Notes: generated by a model from the letters alone, not told the origin. Numbered from the stretch's first letter, positions 34,775-46,681 are shown. The stretch is DNA of 64,000 bases from Axinella damicornis (GCA_963931865.1 OZ007505.1:12662868-12726867), one strand, 5' to 3'. Numbers and translations: made by a program.

Positions 34775-34800
34775 ATCTTACACTGCTTCCACCGCCACTG
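34286..34800. mobile_element. hAT-like non-autonomous element with 8-bp TSD
   Basis: The ends CAAGGGCGGCAG and CCGCCACTG are flanked by CCAGTAAC at 34,278-34,285 and 34,801-34,808. A C-run of about 34 bases lies near the right end. Internal similarity to 29,832-30,336 places both in one family, although no transposase remains here. Confidence 0.85.
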
Positions 34801-34809
34801 CCAGTAACA

Positions 34810-36050
34810 CAAGAATTTGTAATGAAGAGAATGAGTTGCTGGGCCAGACAGAAGTAGGCCTTGGCATATAGTGCTCACATTTTTAAAAATAATGCTTTGC
34901 AGCACTGCTCATTTTGTTAGCCAATAATGCTCAGATTTCAGAGGAAAATGCTCATGGAAGTGCTGGTGATGGTGCACGAAATTTACCAAAAAAAGTGGTG
35001 CAGAATAACTTACTCGCTGAAACAGTCAGCGCCTCGTCTGCAAATTCTCGAACCCTCTGTAATGGGGTCACAGATCGTGGGTCTGTACTGCACGAGGGCT
35101 TTCTCTTTCTCACCGTACTCCTAACCGTGTTATGTCGTACTTTACGCTTACAAGTTAGCTCTGAACGGCGCGGTGCTCGCAGCTGAGCCAAGAAGGATTG
35201 GGCTGGAGTGGTAGATCTATCACCACTATCACTAACTACACTAAGCCTATCGCTAAGTCTATCTCCTGGTCTATTTTTCTGCCATGCACAATGTTAGCAC
35301 GTGATCGACAATGATGCAATTCTCAAAAAATGCAATGGTTATGCTCGAATAATGCTCGATGCTCACAACTATGCATAATGCTCATTTTAATGCTCGCTTT
35401 ATATGCGCAGGCCTAGCCAGAAGCAGCTTAAACTCGTTCAGTCATTCAACAGCAAAACCAGCTGAGCTTTCTATTTTCCACAAAGGTTATCTCAAACGTG
35501 GTTTCGCCCATCAGGAAGCCCTCTTGTAGCATCTCCACCCATTATTTATACTCTAGCTGGATGGAGAGAAATGTTGTCACACAGTAACTGCTACAGGTGA
35601 TCGAGTTTCTTGAGCAGTTGATAGATCAAATACCTGCCTCTGCAAGTTAGAATCCCAACAACACTGGTCATTCTTTCCCCTCACAAACCGGTTCAACCAT
35701 GGATGTGCCAATTGCACAGGCCCAAGTTGCTATGTTGCCACTGTAGATAAACCCATGTATGCGTACACCAATTGGTACGCCCCCACTTAGGCAATATAAT
35801 AGTATGTCAACCAGCAATTCTGGGCCTGGTGTTACCCGTGATATCATGGATGCCCCTACGTACATATGCAGGATAAAAACATACTGTGACAGTCTAAGAA
35901 ATGGGAAACGAACATGGCCCATGCATATGAACCTTTCTTACAACTCCCCTTGATATTACAATGACACTGGTATGTGTTCTAAATATTAATTTCATGTCAC
36001 TTTTGAATTCTATTGTTGCCTTACCACAGTTCATAATCAACCCAATCATC
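34810..36050. other. Non-coding stretch with AATGCTC motifs
   Basis: Repeated AATGCTC / ATAATGCTCA motifs occur around 34,890-34,960 and 35,335-35,400, possibly the two arms of an eroded element. No exon is supported. Confidence 0.4.
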
Positions 36051-36053
36051 CCT

Positions 36054-36225
36054 GTGCATGTTTGTGTGTGCGTGCATGTGTGTGCGTGTACGTGTGTGTG
36101 CGTGTGCATATGTGCGGGTGTGTGTGGGTGTTGTGGTGCATTTGTGCATGAGTGTAGTACATGCACATGTGTGTGTGTGCATGTATGTGCTTGTGTGTGT
36201 GCATGCATGTGTGTGTGTGTGTGGT
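36054..36225. repeat. TG-rich simple repeat
   Basis: About 170 bp of TGTGTG/TGCATG sequence; ORFs across it on either strand are compositional. Confidence 0.9.
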
Positions 36226-36347
36226 ATGAAGATGTGTTCACAGTGCACATTTGTGAGGGGAAGGCGAGGTATTGGTAGTGGGTGATAGTGATCACAGTAC
36301 TCTCTTGCGCTGTACAATAACCAGAGTGGCTTCTCTTCCCCACACAG

Positions 36348-36476
36348 AGCTCAGAACTCTCTCGTGCTGGCCGCCATACTCCCCCATCCCACATGAGTAC
36401 GTAACAGGTACTCCTCCCCCTCCTATTCCCCCGGGATGCTGTAGAGGCATGTACCTGGTCATTCCAGCACTCCAAG
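36348..36476 (+). CDS. Candidate exon, proline-rich, unrecognised
   Basis: Acceptor CCCACACAG and donor GTAAGTATT frame an open segment reading ELRTLSCWPPYSPIPHEYVT, then PPPPIPPGCCRGMYLVIPAL. The 3' part of this exon and the start of its intron are tandemly duplicated immediately downstream. No family is recognised. Confidence 0.4.
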
Positions 36477-36660
36477 GTAAGTATTATTGCACACCCAATG
36501 CAGGTTTAAACCTGGTGCATCGTAAGGCTCCTTTTACTCCTCCCCCTCCTATTCCCCCGGGATGCTGTAGAGGCATGTACCTGGTCATTCCAGCACTCCA
36601 AGGTAAGTATTATTGCACACCCAATGCAGGTTTAAACCTGGTGCATCGTAAGGCTCCTTT
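36409..36660. repeat. Perfect 126-bp tandem duplication spanning an exon end and splice donor
   Basis: Units 36,409-36,534 and 36,535-36,660 look identical. Each contains PPPPIPPGCCRGMYLVIPAL coding sequence, a GTAAGT donor and about 60 bp of intron. 126 is a multiple of three, so the frame also reads through both units. Confidence 0.95.
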
Positions 36661-36699
36661 TAGTTATATACTCACACCCTGTCTGGTCTGAATAGGTGA

Positions 36700-39120
36700 A
36701 CTACAAGACAAACCTCTAATGTCATAACTTAATTTCTCTCACAGTCATATGTTAGTTGACTGAAACCAAAATTTTAATGTATTACATGGGTAGAGGTAGC
36801 CCCATTCTAGCAACTCAATAAAGTGTGCGTCACACGAGCGTGGAAACGTGGAAACATTTCTGGAAACAAATGCGCACCCGCCTAATACATAGCCTAAGGT
36901 CCTGACCACGCCCATAAACCAAATAACAAGGCTTGGTAATCTACGTTCCCAGTCCCACACCCAGCTTTCGTTGCTTAGAAAAGCTCGGCGTGGGAATGGA
37001 AACGGCTAGGGTTGAGATATGTGTTTATAAAAGGGATTGGGCTCATGTGAGCAAAGAGGGCATTGAAGTGTCAGCCTCAGCCAAGAAAGGTTATGGCTCA
37101 AACATACACGTCACACATCAACATTTTAGGTGGCACATTTAAAGTACTTTGTTCTCTGTAGCTAGAGTGCCATGGCCAACCCCCAGCATTTTGACTTGAT
37201 CAGGTATATTCTCGAGTGAACTAGGCTAAACGACCACGACTCTAGACAGATTCATTCATCAACAGCGAGCTTCAGCATCTATGAACAATCGAGAACTCTG
37301 TGCAGTATATACACAAGCAAGGTCTGCATGTGAAGAACACAAAAACTCACAAATTACTTGGGAAATAAGTTTTGTGTATAAAACGACATCAACTTCTGTG
37401 TGGCTGTTGGCAATTAGACGCATGCCCTATGTCAAGCACACCCCAAAACGTATGGGTGGACCCAGGAAGTGGGCTGATCAGGAGGTGATTGTCTTCTTGT
37501 TGAAGTATTGCTCCATAGCTGACACACAATCATGCACTTCTAAACCTCTCATCTGACTTCACAGTGTGGCCCCCCTTGGAGTGTTGGCTAGGTCTGATCC
37601 CACTTAAAGGGACATCGTGATGGTGTACAAAGTTCAAAGATTGGCACTGAAGTTACAAAGATCTGCTCAACTTTGCAAACATTCCCATGCTGACTTGCAT
37701 CTCACCAGCATACCTGACCATGCACTATACTGTCACAACTTGTTTGCCCACACTACAATCATGTCCATGTACATGTACTGGTACATTAATTGTTTCACCT
37801 CTCCCTTCTGAAATTGCATTATGCATGGCATACTTGTAGGTATGTCATGTGCATGCTAGGTTGGTTTTCTTGTTTGTCTCGGCACCGAAGTGCCGAGACA
37901 CAGTGCTGGATGCGTAGGTACGTGGTACGTATGTACGTCGCTTTTCGCAATGCACCCGCGCAAGATGTCTACACTCTTGATAGGGTGTCAAACGTATTTA
38001 TAGCCTGCAAGTAGATCTTCAAAAGTGATTATGGGTTTGGATGGCTGCTCATGAATCCTCTTACCCAGACTGCTGCTATACTATAATACTTAATTCAGGA
38101 CAATGCTCATCCAGTGTGCTGCACTCAGCCATCCCACTAACTCACTCAGCTCTAGCTAGCTATAGATAAGTGCTGAAAGAATTGGCCGAGGTGTTGACTA
38201 AACACCAAGCCCAGACACAACCATACTGCTTTCACCCTTTGGGTGAACATTCCTGACCCACCCCTTGCTCACACAGAACCTCCAAGGATATTGACGCTCA
38301 CTTATAAGCTGAAAGTCTCATAGCTAATAGGTTTGCAGTCATAATAAAGGTTAAGCAGCTGCCATGTCCTCTGAATGATTCTAGCTGATACCAAGTTGTG
38401 CCAAGACACATCAAGTCTTTTAAAGACTCACTTGTTCCCCCTAAACCTATAGAATATTAGTGTAGTGGAAGAAATGAACTCCAAATGGCTAATGTAAGTA
38501 TACACTGAGAAACACCAGCTGGCTGCACAGACGTTACAAGGGACTCTAGTATAATAATATTATAGTATAGCATTATCCCATGATTGTACCTGTAGCTATA
38601 TATATTATTATAGCCATGCATGCAGGCAGTATAGCCACATCCCCAGCCCGGCCCCCATGCACCTTTGCAGCTTTAATTTGGTCACTTGCTCAAAGTGGGA
38701 GTGTCAGTATATATAATCAGTCATGTGAGCGATGTCAGGATGGAAGCTTTCCATCCTGACATCACTCACATGAAGCCTGTTACCAGTCTGCTACTACGAC
38801 ATACTTCTTGTTTGTAATATTCTATACGTACATGCACCTATGGAATGTTTCATTTATAGCATAGTGATGACAACATAGTGACAACCGACAAACAAGGCAG
38901 AATCTTGAAGCACTAAGAGTCAGCAGTGCCGACTCTTAGTGCTAACTGTAGCGCAGTTAAATGTCAACGAAAATAAACCCTTCTATAACAACAAGAACAA
39001 TGTACAACAATAAGTAATAATTATACACAAGACCATTATAGCATGAAGCTTGGGGCCTGCCAAAAGGAGACTGAATATCCAGTGTTGTTGGTTACAAACA
39101 AACATAAACATGGATATAAC
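36700..39120. other. Mostly non-coding stretch with small hairpins
   Basis: Hairpins lie at 37,876-37,902 (TCTCGGCACCGAAGTGCCGAGA), 38,725-38,775 (GTGAGCGATGTCAGGATGGA and partner) and 38,909-38,946 (AGCACTAAGAGTCAGCA and partner). A partial TAGCCTCG-type element lies near 36,945-37,000. No exon has adequate support. Confidence 0.5.
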
Positions 39121-39132
39121 GTTACATGCAGA

Positions 39133-41787
39133 AGGTCACACACAGTAAGACAAGAATCGTGTCTGAGCTTCCTTAGGAGTGATCTCCTCAAACTTGGCAA
39201 TTGTTCTGATCATTGCCTGTGAGGAATACGGTAGAATGTGATGGGCTTACGTACCAATCCCCATAAACCAGTCTATTATCGTTTCTATTGTCAAAGGGGT
39301 TGCTCTGAAAATGTAAGTACTTCTTCATCTAGATGAGTATCAGCACAAACATAAGCCTCATTCCCATCCTACACGACCTAGCCTCGTTCCCAGGCTCCTC
39401 CCCAGCTTTTTGTCGTATAGTATGCAACAAAAAGCTGGGGATGAGCCTAGGAACGAGGCTAACGCGACCTGGGAATGAGGCTAGGCTGTTACAATATCAC
39501 CAAGACAATCAGGCCATCAACAGGGTAGAGCTGACATTGGACTGAGTTTACCTACACCAATACATGATTAACAGTTAACAGTGGGATTGGGGGGGGGGGA
39601 CTGGGGGTCTGGACTAACCTCTGGCAACAGCACATCCCAGGCATACGAGGTGGGTGGGACTAGATTAGTGACATGCACCACATTTGTACTTGCCGATTGT
39701 GACCTTGATCTTGCATTAATGTGGGACCAAGTGATAATTGCCAGATACACTGTCACACAAGGTGTGTCAGAGTAACGAGCTATGCTAGAGTCACTCAGAG
39801 TGGCGAGAGCTCGCAAGAATTTAGTGAAGAAAGTACTATAGTGTGCCATGCTAATGCAAACACCATGAAAGAGGTGAGAGCTTCCCAGACTTCTGCACAG
39901 AGAAGCCCGCGGATGCAATGAGGGAGCAGTAGCTGAATCTGAAGCAAGTGAAGCTACAGACTGAAGCAAGCGAAGCTACAGGTGTATACGTATAATATAC
40001 TATGTGCATAATATTGGGTTCGTTATGTGCATTGTGTTGCGATAGCAAAATGCACACACATCCAGACTGAGCATGTGCATAAGACAGAATGGAATGGGCA
40101 ATGTCATGCACATGACCAAAACGGTTCACTCCTTTTTTGCCTCCCCTTCCTAATTTTCACACAACATCCCCAAAATGGAATGAGGTAGGGATGAGGCTAA
40201 TGCAAGGCTTTCTAAACACATGAATCTTGTAACTGAAAGCTGTTGTAAGGGCGTACAATACAACCAGGCCAACTACAATTCCTAGTCCCAGGCTAACATT
40301 CCAAGGACATTCTTATAACCAGTTTTGCTAGCAATGGGTAATGCCAGCAATCAAAAGCAGGAGGTAAGAACGAATAGGCTCGTTCCCAGGCTCCTCCCCC
40401 TCTGCACTTTCTTCACCGCGTGCAAACAGGGGAGCCTGGGAACAAGGCTACACATACAACACACTACATTTTAACCCAGGAATGCCGCATCTCCAATACA
40501 TGTACAGAAGGTTTTCATGCAGGTCCTGGGCCCAATTAACAGAGGGTGGTGCCATGACATCATCACTGAACTCGCTTGAGTTACCATAAATGGCATTGCT
40601 CAAGCTTGTTTTCTGAAAGGGCAAATGGCAAATTCCTTTTTCAAGGGGAACCACCCTTCAACAGAAAAGGCTTTAGTGGGATTCGGACCCAGGACAGAGC
40701 CTGAGTCAAGCACTAGAGACTCACTCTACCAGTGCACCACCGCATACCCATATTATTTACTCAAGATGATGGTATTCTCCATGTCTGTACACCCCAGGAT
40801 CTCTTCATGCGCAAAGTGCGTCAGTTCCAGTTTGAGATCAAGGACCTGTGACGTTGAGATCCGCCACTCTGACCAGATGACTGTGATACCCATAGAGGTC
40901 CAGGTAGGCACCTGACATTATTTAACAATATAATGATAGGTTGACACGCAATACTGATACTACCATAGTGTCTCGAAAATACGCCCATGGGCGATGAATT
41001 TAGTGGCTGCTCAAAGAGGGGGAACCTGAGTAACTACACGACGAAGAGACACACTAGGGGAATGGGAAAGTAGAAAGTATGGTCTGGCGGACGTGGTGGG
41101 AGTCCATGCTCAAATATCTCTGAGGCATGAGTCAAGCAAGGCATGACACATCGTTCTGAAAGTGAGTTTATCCTACCAGTTGCTATACCAGGAGTACGCT
41201 TGGATGAGGCGATCTCCTATAGCCTCATTCCTAGTCCTTCTCACCCCATTCTTTGTCACTTGCAGTACTAGCTGAGGTGAGAAGGCCTGGGAATGAGGCT
41301 AGTGATCTCCAGCAAACCTAGCGATGGCTGTGATCGACCAGGGGCTTATGTGGCTAATAGCAGCCATCAGTGTGGGGAGGAAGCCTGATATTGGACATGA
41401 AACCTTCAGTCAGTGTAATGAACCTTTATGTCCACAACCTCTCAACCTTGACCTTTATAGCCTCCACTAATCCCCCCTGCTGCTTGCCCGAAATGATTAA
41501 TTACAACTCTTCGTTCACCTTCACAAACATGACCTGTAACCTATGTGACTTTAACCTCTCAAGCGTGACCTTTACCTTCCAGAATTAAACCTAATGCCCC
41601 ATGCTGTGCTTGCCTGGAAATACTATTTCTATCTCACCTTCTGTGCACTGTCAAGACACTGAAGCCAAACTGCAGGTCCTCTAGGGCTGTTGCCACAGTG
41701 AAGTCATCTCCAAACGCAGACACGTTGCTCCCCTGGAGTTCCTCACATTCCACCAGGTGGTAGCTCTCCAGGGACTTCAGTGCTATT
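39133..41787 (-). CDS. 3' exons of a minus-strand gene, unrecognised
   Basis: Read on the - strand, four candidate exons follow one another. 41,642-41,787 reads ALKSLESYHLVECEELQGSN, then FGDDFTVATALEDLQFGFSV. 40,780-40,905 reads GITVIWSEWRISTSQVLDLK, LELTHFAHEEIL. About 39,240-39,297 reads ATPLTIETIIDWFMGI. About 39,133-39,210 reads AMIRTIAKFEEITPKEAQTR, FLSYCV and a stop. Borders are mostly AG/GT, though the donor of the second is weak. They lie downstream of the coiled-coil exons in the same orientation and probably form the C-terminus of the same gene. Confidence 0.5.
39374..39460. mobile_element. TAGCCTCG-family hairpin MITE
   Basis: TAGCCTCGTTCCCAGGCTCC and CAGCTTTTTGTCG face CAACAAAAAGCTGGGG and GCCTAGGAACGAGGCTA. 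The flanks ACACGACC and ACGCGACC resemble a TSD with one mismatch. Confidence 0.85.
40378..40450. mobile_element. TAGCCTCG-family hairpin MITE
   Basis: GGCTCGTTCCCAGGCTCC faces GGAGCCTGGGAACAAGGCTA. Confidence 0.75.
40664..40746 (-). mobile_element. tRNA-derived SINE head
   Basis: On the - strand, GCGGTGGTGCACTGGTAGAG contains an A box and CCTGGGTCCGAATCCCAC a B box. Arm pairing is incomplete, so a SINE head or tRNA pseudogene is more likely than a functional tRNA. Confidence 0.6.
40963..41040. mobile_element. Solo end of the GTAGTCTCTCGAAAATACG element
   Basis: AGTGTCTCGAAAATACGCCC then ATGGGCGATGAATTTAG matches the left end of the full element at 49,838-50,550; the right end is missing. 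Confidence 0.75.
41220..41303. mobile_element. TAGCCTCG-family hairpin MITE
   Basis: TAGCCTCATTCCTAGTCCTT faces AAGGCCTGGGAATGAGGCTA across a loop of about 45 bp. Confidence 0.85.
41304..41640. other. Spacer with AACCT-type short repeats
   Basis: Imperfect repeats of TGACCTTTA / AACCTCTCAA occur at 41,420-41,600; no coding evidence. Confidence 0.4.
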
Positions 41788-41814
41788 AGGTGCTTTGGTG
41801 TTCATCCGTGTGTG

Positions 41815-41817
<3 letters not shown>

Positions 41818-41854
<37 letters not shown>

Positions 41855-41862
41855 ATGTGTGT
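41818..41862. repeat. (GT)n microsatellite
   Basis: About 35 bp of GT adjoining the minisatellite. Confidence 0.95.
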
Positions 41863-41878
41863 TTGTGTATGGCTTGGG

Positions 41879-42255
41879 AATCAGGCTAGTGGGATTGCGG
41901 CTAGGAATGGCCTTGCAATCAGGCTAGGAATGGTCTGGAAAATGAGGTCCTTGAAATGAGGCTAGGATGGCCTGGGAACGAGGCTAGGAATGCCTGGGAA
42001 TGAGGCTAGGATGGCCTGGGAACGAGGCTAGGAATGCCTGGGAATGAGGCTAGGATGGCCTGGGAACGAGGCTAGGAATGCCTGGGAATGAGGCTAGGAT
42101 GGCCTGGGAACGAGGCTAGGAATGCCTGGGAATGAGGCTAGGATGGCCTGGGAACGAGGCTAGGAATGCCTGGGAATGAGGTTAGGATGGCCTGGGAACG
42201 AGGCTAGGAATGCCTGGGAATGAGGTTAGGATGGCCTGGGAATGAGGCTAGGATG
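41879..42255. repeat. 44-bp higher-order minisatellite built from transposon ends
   Basis: The 22-bp monomer GCCTGGGAAYGAGGCTAGGA plus 2 bp alternates between an AAC form and an AAT form, giving a 44-bp dimer repeated about eight times. The monomer equals the right terminus of the TAGCCTCG family, always in one orientation. Confidence 0.95.
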
Positions 42256-42286
42256 CTGCACGTACCTTGCACACGGACATGTTAGT

Positions 42287-44498
42287 CATCCCAGGAGGAA
42301 GTTGGAGGTTGTCCGGCAACCATTGTTTCATCGGCTGCTCCCGCTTCTGCCGAGCTCACTCCAGATCCTTGCGCGAGTTCTGAAGTTGGTTCCCACACTC
42401 AAGCATTCGTTCTTCGGTCTGTGGAATATACTGGTCTTTTGTCCGCAGCAAGTTATCCTTCCCCGACAGCTCCTCACGGGATATCAGGACTTGAGATTTC
42501 AACGTGGTGAACTTCCGGTTGCGCAGCTCATAATCCTTCTTCATCTGGAGTTCAATATCTCGCGGAGCCATGTCATGATCGATCATCTTGTCTTGCAGAC
42601 TTTCATTTGCTTTTGAAGGAAGGAAATATTACTTGTAGCTGATCAGGCTTTAGGTCCAATTCTTGCAAGCTGATGACCGATTCTTGTGTTTTCTTCAGTT
42701 CTTCACTCTCAGCAGCAGCACTTTGAAACTCTTTTTGGGATGCCAACATTTTGGCTTCATACTGCTTCTTTTCAGTGTCAATTCGGCTACGATGCAAGCT
42801 TTCTCAGCTAGCAGTCTCCTCACACTACGCTGCGCACCGGAAATCTGTGAAATGTTCATCCTCATCTTGACTAAATGTTCGTCCATCCTTCCCTCGAGTG
42901 ACCCAACATGGGACTGAAGCTCACACTTCGTGATATCCAGTTCTTCATTCTCCTGTTGAAGTCGAGACAATGGTTCCTCCAAAGAAGCTTTCTCGTGAAG
43001 CAGGGAATCCTGCTCTTCTAACAGGTTCCTTTGTATCATGTTCGCTTCTGCTAACTTCCCCTCCCATTCGTGTTCGAACCGACCAAGTTTACTCTTCCAG
43101 AGCCTCTCAGAGGAAGCTAGCTTGTCCTGCAGCCTTTTCTGCTTGAAGATTTGAAATGTCTGACAAAACGTTACCCTTCTGACACAGGAGTTTGGCATTT
43201 TCTGCTTTGATCTTAGGCACATCAAGGTTTCGCTCATTACGACTTGATGTTGGGCGGAGAGGGATAAAGCGTCGGTCACTTTTCGTCGACTTCAGATCGT
43301 TCCGTAGAGCTGCCAGCTCCGTTTGTTCATGTTCTTGGGCCTTAACAAACACTTCTATCAGCCATTTCAATCCCTTCGTTCTCCTCAGATGTTTCACACA
43401 AGCGACACTCGAGGTAAACATTCAAGTTTGGCCAGCAAATTCCTTTCACTTAAACCTTCCACTTCATCAAAGTTTTCCACTGTGGGTCACGAGCGGCAGC
43501 AAAGCTTTTACCGCCACTACCCTGAGTTTGAAGTGAAGCAGACACGTCATTCTTCGTATCCTGTTCACGAAGAACCTATCTCCCATCAAGATCTCGAGAG
43601 GACAAACCCGCTGGCAGAGGATACGGGACTCTCACCAATGTGTCCGGCTGGCGGGACCAACCGTTCCCTCAAACCATCTCTCTCCTGCATGTTGTGTCTC
43701 TCTGAGCTGCTGCTGCAACTTGCGGTTTCGGGTGGTTAGGATCACAATCTGCGCCGAGAGGCCACTATCTTCCTCGCTGTCATCCAATTGACTCTACGAG
43801 CTAAACGCTGGTGACGTGGTCTCACAGTACGGGACCACCAGCTCCTTTTTCCCAGTCAATTTGCGTATGCCGAGCATTCGTTGGGAACTTGTTGTCCATC
43901 AGTTTATCATGCTTGGGCTGGTTCCCAGGGGGGCTAGTTTCATCTTCAAAATTACCATTGAATGGTGCCCTGGGTTGCAAGAAAGAAAGATAAGACGTAT
44001 CAAGTGCCAATAGTCTGAGGATGCTAGAACGTTAGACAGTTGGATGGGGGTTGGGAGCTATAGGCACACAGACCACATAATATTGAAGCTGAACTGGTTT
44101 TTCTTTACTTAGCAAGAACTTCCGGCGGCCTGACACATTCTCTATGTAAATGCCTTATGAGAGGGAGGCTGGTGTACTAGGAATGAGCTGCGTGCTATGG
44201 GAATGAGGTCACAATAGTCTGGCTCACCTCTGGCCAGGTCTCTGTGGTACTCTGTGAGTGACGTTCCCCTCGGTGGATCACCGTCTTGCAGGTGGGAAGT
44301 GGCGGTAAGGGAGGAGAGGGAATGTCCATGTACTGTCGATGAAGAACTACTCGAAGAATGAGGGGGCATGCCTGAGGTGGGTGATGGGACAGCAAAGTAC
44401 ATGTAATTATTGGTTGTTGGAGGATACGAACGAATGGTATGAGTTGCTATGGCAACAGACTGACCTCTGCCACTGGTAGGTGATCGAAGTCTCCACAT
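42287..44498 (-). pseudogene. Coiled-coil protein gene with frame breaks
   Basis: On the - strand: a Ser/Pro-rich exon ending at a strong donor (low end 44,228); exon 43,826-43,969 (APFNGNFEDETSPPGNQPKH); exon 43,636-43,776 (EEDSGLSAQIVILTTRNRKL); then a long coding block of about 43,421-42,287 rich in heptads, for example KLGRFEHEWEGKLAEANMIQ and LSRLQQENEELDITKCELQS, ending QWLPDNLQLPPGMTNMSV before a GTACGT donor. The block is interrupted by several frame changes and a TGA after NSRKDLE. The style suggests a cytoskeletal or centrosomal coiled-coil protein, but coiled coils are poor family markers and I do not name one. Some breaks may be tiny introns. Confidence 0.65.
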
Positions 44499-44520
44499 GC
44501 ACGTGGACTTGTGTGTGGAG

Positions 44521-44526
44521 TGCGTG

Positions 44527-44574
<48 letters not shown>

Positions 44575-44577
44575 CAT
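44521..44577. repeat. (CT)n(GT)n microsatellite
   Basis: CT and GT runs just upstream of the coiled-coil gene on its - strand. Confidence 0.9.
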
Positions 44578-44579
44578 AG

Positions 44580-45010
44580 GGTAAATACAGGTTACATTTT
44601 GAGGTGTGGCTCATAATTTCATAGTATGATTGTTGTGTTGTTGAAGCTCATACGTTGTACATCAGCGCTGACCAAATGTATCGGCCCAACCCTTCCTAAT
44701 GAGGCATACCGGTTACCACACTCCCACAGTAAGCATCCCTGTCGCCATGGCAACTACAGTGTTCTGTTACACAATAAGGTTATCCAATGGCTTTATTTCG
44801 CAGACATTTTCTGTGGCAAATTTCTGGAATCAGTCCTGGACACTGACAACATGAAAAGCTTTTCCACCAATATATCTACAACTAACAGTGTTCTTGCTAG
44901 AAGATTTGAACAAGGGGTACTGTGCAAGCTGCTGGCGAAGCCATACTCATACTGGGTGGGCTTAGCACTTGATAGTCGTACCTTAGGACAAGTTAACCAC
45001 AACCCAGGGG
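44580..45010. other. Unassigned stretch upstream of the coiled-coil gene
   Basis: One + frame is open for 131 codons (44,626-45,021) but has no recognisable domain, and nothing else supports coding. Confidence 0.3.
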
Positions 45011-45018
45011 TACCTATA

Positions 45019-45110
45019 TAGCCTCATTCCCAGGCCTTCTACACCTCCCGTTTTTCATACTGCAAGCGATCAAATACTAGAGGTGTAGAAGGCCTGGGAA
45101 CGAGGCTAGG
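45019..45110. mobile_element. TAGCCTCG-family hairpin MITE at the copy B border
   Basis: TAGCCTCATTCCCAGGCCTT faces AAGGCCTGGGAACGAGGCTA, with TCTACACCTCC / TAGAGGTGTAGA inside. GGGTACC-type sequence occurs on both sides but not cleanly abutting. It ends 77 bp before copy B similarity begins. Confidence 0.85.
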
Positions 45111-46324
45111 GGTACCATAAGATAACCGAGGGGCTTGGTACCCCCTCAGAACAGTAAGGAAACAAGGTAGGGATGATCACACAAAACAGTATCTCTGCCC
45201 CAGAATGTATAAAGGTATGATGTCATAATACCTTTAAACCATGCAGGCATAATGGCAGTTGGAATTAACACGCGGTGGTTTTGTTCTGTGCATAAATTAC
45301 TACAAGAAGTGACAACAGTTGGTTAGCTATGACCAAAGTTCTGCATGAGAAAGAAGACGAATAAGGATGACGACAATATCAGGCCTCTCAGCAACTTGTT
45401 TATCAACTCCTAAGGTATGTTTGCAAGTGTTTACATGAACTGCTAGGCAGTATCATTCTGTCTGCATACACTAAATATATAGCCTCGTTCCCAGGCCTGT
45501 GGGCTGCTTTCAGTTGCACGAAAGAATGCTGAGGGCCGGGTACATTTCCTCACATGGGTGACATCAAGGGTAGAAAGACGGTAGAAGACCTAAATTGAAC
45601 GTGGGCGTACTGCATCTCAGAACAGCAAGAAGAGTGAAGGTGTCAGGTATCATACCACATGTACCTATACTGTAGCTAGCAGGGGACGACTGTCATACTC
45701 AGTGTATTACTCACCAAGTGTTGAACGTGTAGATGGTTGAATAATGTAGTGCCCTCGTTCTGAAAAGTTTGCCATTTCTCGATTACATCATTTTCACGTG
45801 AGAAACTGTACATACCAGGCCCTCCTTCCCAGCTTTTCTATACCGCAACGACAAAAAGCTGGGTGTGGGACTGGGAACAATGAATACTGTACTTGGTTTG
45901 GGAGGGGGGGGGGGGGGGGGGGGGTGTAGCTTGTTTGGCATCCTGCCAGTACATCACTATGGTAAATCCTTTGCCATCCCTAAATAGAGAACGCTACCAC
46001 GTTCTCTGATAGAACGAGCTGGTGAGAGCAAGATCTGAGGCCACCAGGGGGCCCGGGGTGGGATAAGGTCTGCGTGCATGTGGTACAATTAACATCGAAT
46101 AGGTCTGTGCTAGTCTCCTTTGGTCTCTCTTGGTCTCCAGTGGTCTCCCCCGGTCCCCTGGGGCCTCTGGAGACCAGGAGAGACCACTGGAGAGCAAGGG
46201 AGACATTAAAAGGGAGACCAGAAGAGACCAAGGAAGACCACTAGATACCACTGGAGACCAACTGAGACCAAGGGAGACCAGCACAGTCACCTGAAGACAT
46301 TCCATAGGTATAGTGCACACTGAT

Positions 46325-46681
46325 CAGGGGCGTAGCTAGGATTTGGAGACTGAGGAGGCATGGAGCTCTCTGCGTTCGCGAAGCGTGCGGCAAAAATTTT
46401 TCGAGCTAATTAATTATTCATAAGTTAATACGCAGTGCGGCAAACAGTTGCTCTCGAAATGCTACAGCAATATGCCAGTGCCCTGACTGTCCCAAACTAG
46501 ACTTGCAGCACTATCAGCGTTAAGAGTATACGCCGGCTCATGGTCAGCCTAGCTCCTGTCTCTGTCATCAGATCGAACGCACATCGTACGTGGAGTGTGC
46601 GAGACTCCGGACACGAGTGTCATTATCCAGAAAAGTGAGGAGGCAACTGCCTCCCTTGCCTCATTGCTAGCTACGCCCTAG
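46325..46681. mobile_element. hAT-like MITE, CAGGGGCGTAGCTAG ends (copy B only)
   Basis: CAGGGGCGTAGCTAG at the left faces CTAGCTACGCCCTAG at the right. Copy A has a single ACACTGATACAC; copy B has CTGAT on both sides (46,320-46,324 and 46,682-46,686). The ends resemble hAT elements, but the visible TSD is 5 bp, short for that superfamily. Confidence 0.8.

Noticed and set aside
36940..37000. Complete TAGCCTCG-family element
   Set aside because: Ends are too eroded (CTACGTTCCCAGTCCC / GCGTGGGAATGG) to define borders.
40664..40746. Functional tRNA gene
   Set aside because: A and B boxes are present but stems are not fully paired.
41879..42255. CRISPR-like array of regular repeats
   Set aside because: Units are contiguous 22/44-bp repeats without unique spacers, in a eukaryotic context; explained by transposon-end amplification.
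43192..43739. Open frames on the + strand opposite the coiled-coil gene
   Set aside because: They mirror the - strand coding block, which has heptad structure and splice sites; the + frames show no domain.
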